Origin: Nonomuraea coxensis DSM 45129
Lineage (GTDB): Bacteria > Actinomycetota > Actinomycetes > Streptosporangiales > Streptosporangiaceae
Direction: 5' to 3'
Assembly: GCF_019397265.1 (NCBI RefSeq)
Contig: NZ_CP068985.1
Location: 1,674,001-1,738,000 of the forward strand
Length of the DNA: 64,000 nucleotides
The notes below the pieces were generated by a model. The model was given only the letters and a program-made list of their open reading frames with translations, was not told the origin of the DNA and did not search any database. Made by a program: the position numbers and the translations under genes. The first letter of the stretch is position 1. Every line of letters starts with the position of its first letter. Positions 63,100 through 64,000 of the stretch are shown here, one piece after another.

Positions 63100-64000
63100 T
63101 CACTCCCAGGAGATGAAGACGTTCTTGGTCTCGGTGAACGCCGCGAGGGCGTCAGGACCGAGTTCCCGGCCGAGGCCGGACTGCTTGAAACCGCCGAAGG
63201 GCGTCCAGTAGCGGACCGACGCGTTCGAGTTGACCGACAGCGCGCCCGACTCGACCGCCCGCGCCACGCGCAGCGCCCGCCCGACGTCCCGCGTCCAGAT
63301 GGAGCCGCTCAGCCCGTACGGCGTGTCGTTGGCGACGCGGATCGCGTCGGCCTCGTCGGTGAAGCGGGCCACCGACACGACGGGACCGAAGATCTCCTCG
63401 GTGAACGCCGGGTCGGTCACCTCGGGAGTCAGCACGGTGGCGGGGAACCAGTAGCCCTTGCCGGCCGGGCACTCGCCCTGCAGCCAGGGGTCGGAGACGA
63501 ACCCGCGGACCCGCTCCAGGTGCTCGGCGCTGATCAGCGGGCCCATCTCGGTGGCCTCGTCGAGCGGGTCGCCGACCCGGACGGCGCGCACGGCGGGGGC
63601 GAGCAGCGCCATGAACTCGTCGTACACCTCGGCCTGGACCAGCAGCCGGGAGCGGGCGCAGCAGTCCTGGCCGGCGTTGTCGAACACCGCGTACGGCGCC
63701 GCCGCGGCCGCCTTCGCGAGGTCGGCGTCGGCGAAGACGATGTTCGCCGACTTGCCGCCCAGCTCCAGCGTCAGCCGCTTGACCTGGGCCGCCGCCCTGG
63801 CCGCGATCTCCTTGCCGACCTCGGTCGAGCCGGTGAACACGATCTTGGCGACGTGCGGGTGCTCCACCAGCCGGGCCCCCGCGACCTCCCCTGCCCCAGG
63901 CAGCACCTGGAGCACCCCCTCGGGGAGGCCCGCCGCCAGGGCCAGCTCGGCCAGCCGCAGCGCGGTCAGCGGGGTCTGCTCCGCGGGCTTGACGACGACG
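63100..64000 (-). CDS. Aldehyde dehydrogenase (3' part; start beyond window)
   Basis: The visible 300 residues are the C-terminal two-thirds of an NAD(P)-dependent ALDH; the frame stays open to the right edge (VVVKPAEQTPLTALRLAEL). NAD-binding FTGSTEVGKEIA, the catalytic Glu in LELGGKSANIVF, the nucleophile Cys in NAGQDCCARSRLLV, and EEIFGPVVSV and PFGGFKQSGLGRE are present. With the hydrolase and SDR it suggests gamma-glutamyl-aminobutyraldehyde or related oxidation. It starts upstream of the window. Confidence 0.93.
   Translation of the reverse strand, partial: VVVKPAEQTPLTALRLAELALAAGLPEGVLQVLPGAGEVAGARLVEHPHVAKIVFTGSTEVGKEIAARAAAQVKRLTLELGGKSANIVFADADLAKAAAAAPYAVFDNAGQDCCARSRLLVQAEVYDEFMALLAPAVRAVRVGDPLDEATEMGPLISAEHLERVRGFVSDPWLQGECPAGKGYWFPATVLTPEVTDPAFTEEIFGPVVSVARFTDEADAIRVANDTPYGLSGSIWTRDVGRALRVARAVESGALSVNSNASVRYWTPFGGFKQSGLGRELGPDALAAFTETKNVFISWE

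Overview
This window is 64 kb of very GC-rich chromosome from an actinomycete, most plausibly a Streptosporangiales member such as Nonomuraea or a close relative. That placement rests on gene order and protein style, not on a search. The supports are the Scy/FilP-type coiled-coil gene next to methylmalonyl-CoA epimerase and an acetyl-CoA acetyltransferase, the actinobacterial block pncA-pncB / clpS-DUF2017-Mec-MoaD-CysM ... murI-MBL-rph-rdgB, frequent GTG starts, and many genes that appear leaderless (a TAnnnT -10 element ending 6-7 nt before the start codon). I see no insertion sequence, prophage, integrase, CRISPR array or rRNA. One tRNA-like gene is present.

Layout. 1-9 kb: a truncated basic protein, an SDR, an alpha/beta hydrolase, an AI-2E family membrane protein, the polarity/coiled-coil gene with epimerase and thiolase, then a small locus with a GDNSG-tail membrane protein divergent from a membrane protein, an XRE regulator and a quinone-oxidoreductase-like gene. 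9-17 kb: a 50-aa gene, a DUF4230 protein, a large membrane protein with a repeat-rich tail, MarR, a thioredoxin-fold/TPR protein, a cytidylate-kinase-like protein and malic enzyme. 17-21 kb: a glycerol regulon (IclR regulator, glpK, glpD) with matching operator palindromes. 21-28.6 kb: two TetR genes, an LPFTG surface protein, YqgE/AlgH, two MFS transporters, DUF3039 and a single-pass membrane protein. 28.7-34 kb: SF2 helicase, GNAT, STAS, NAD salvage (pncB-pncA). 34-44 kb: ClpS and the protein-thiocarboxylate cysteine pathway (Mec, a candidate leader peptide, MoaD/CysO, CysM), then a DUF3352 protein, thioesterase, murI, MBL hydrolase, MFS, rph and rdgB. 44-50 kb: membrane-anchored EEP phosphatase, sulfite-oxidase-like molybdoenzyme, AmaP/DUF6286 pair, PLP barrel enzyme, DUF3618, peroxiredoxin. 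50-57 kb: the odd tRNA gene, a Cip1-like secreted protein, a two-component system and a MacB-type ABC exporter. 57-64 kb: a glutamine-deamidase-fold toxin with its immunity gene, an internally deleted yefM-yoeB remnant, the glycine operon gcvT-gcvH-sdaA behind a tandem glycine riboswitch, and an aldehyde dehydrogenase - SDR - gamma-glutamyl-GABA hydrolase operon that runs off the right edge.

How genes work together. glpK/glpD convert glycerol to DHAP under the IclR protein. Mec trims the MoaD-like sulfur carrier so that CysM can build cysteine on it. Glycine excess should switch on GcvT/GcvH and serine deaminase, draining glycine through serine to pyruvate. The toxin/immunity pair and the dead toxin-antitoxin scar at 57-58.4 kb mark the only clear conflict-type locus.

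The most unusual observations are the class I tRNA gene with a UAG anticodon, the toxin/immunity pair beside a fossil YefM-YoeB module, the candidate leader peptide in the cysteine operon, and the operator palindromes of the XRE, IclR and TetR loci.
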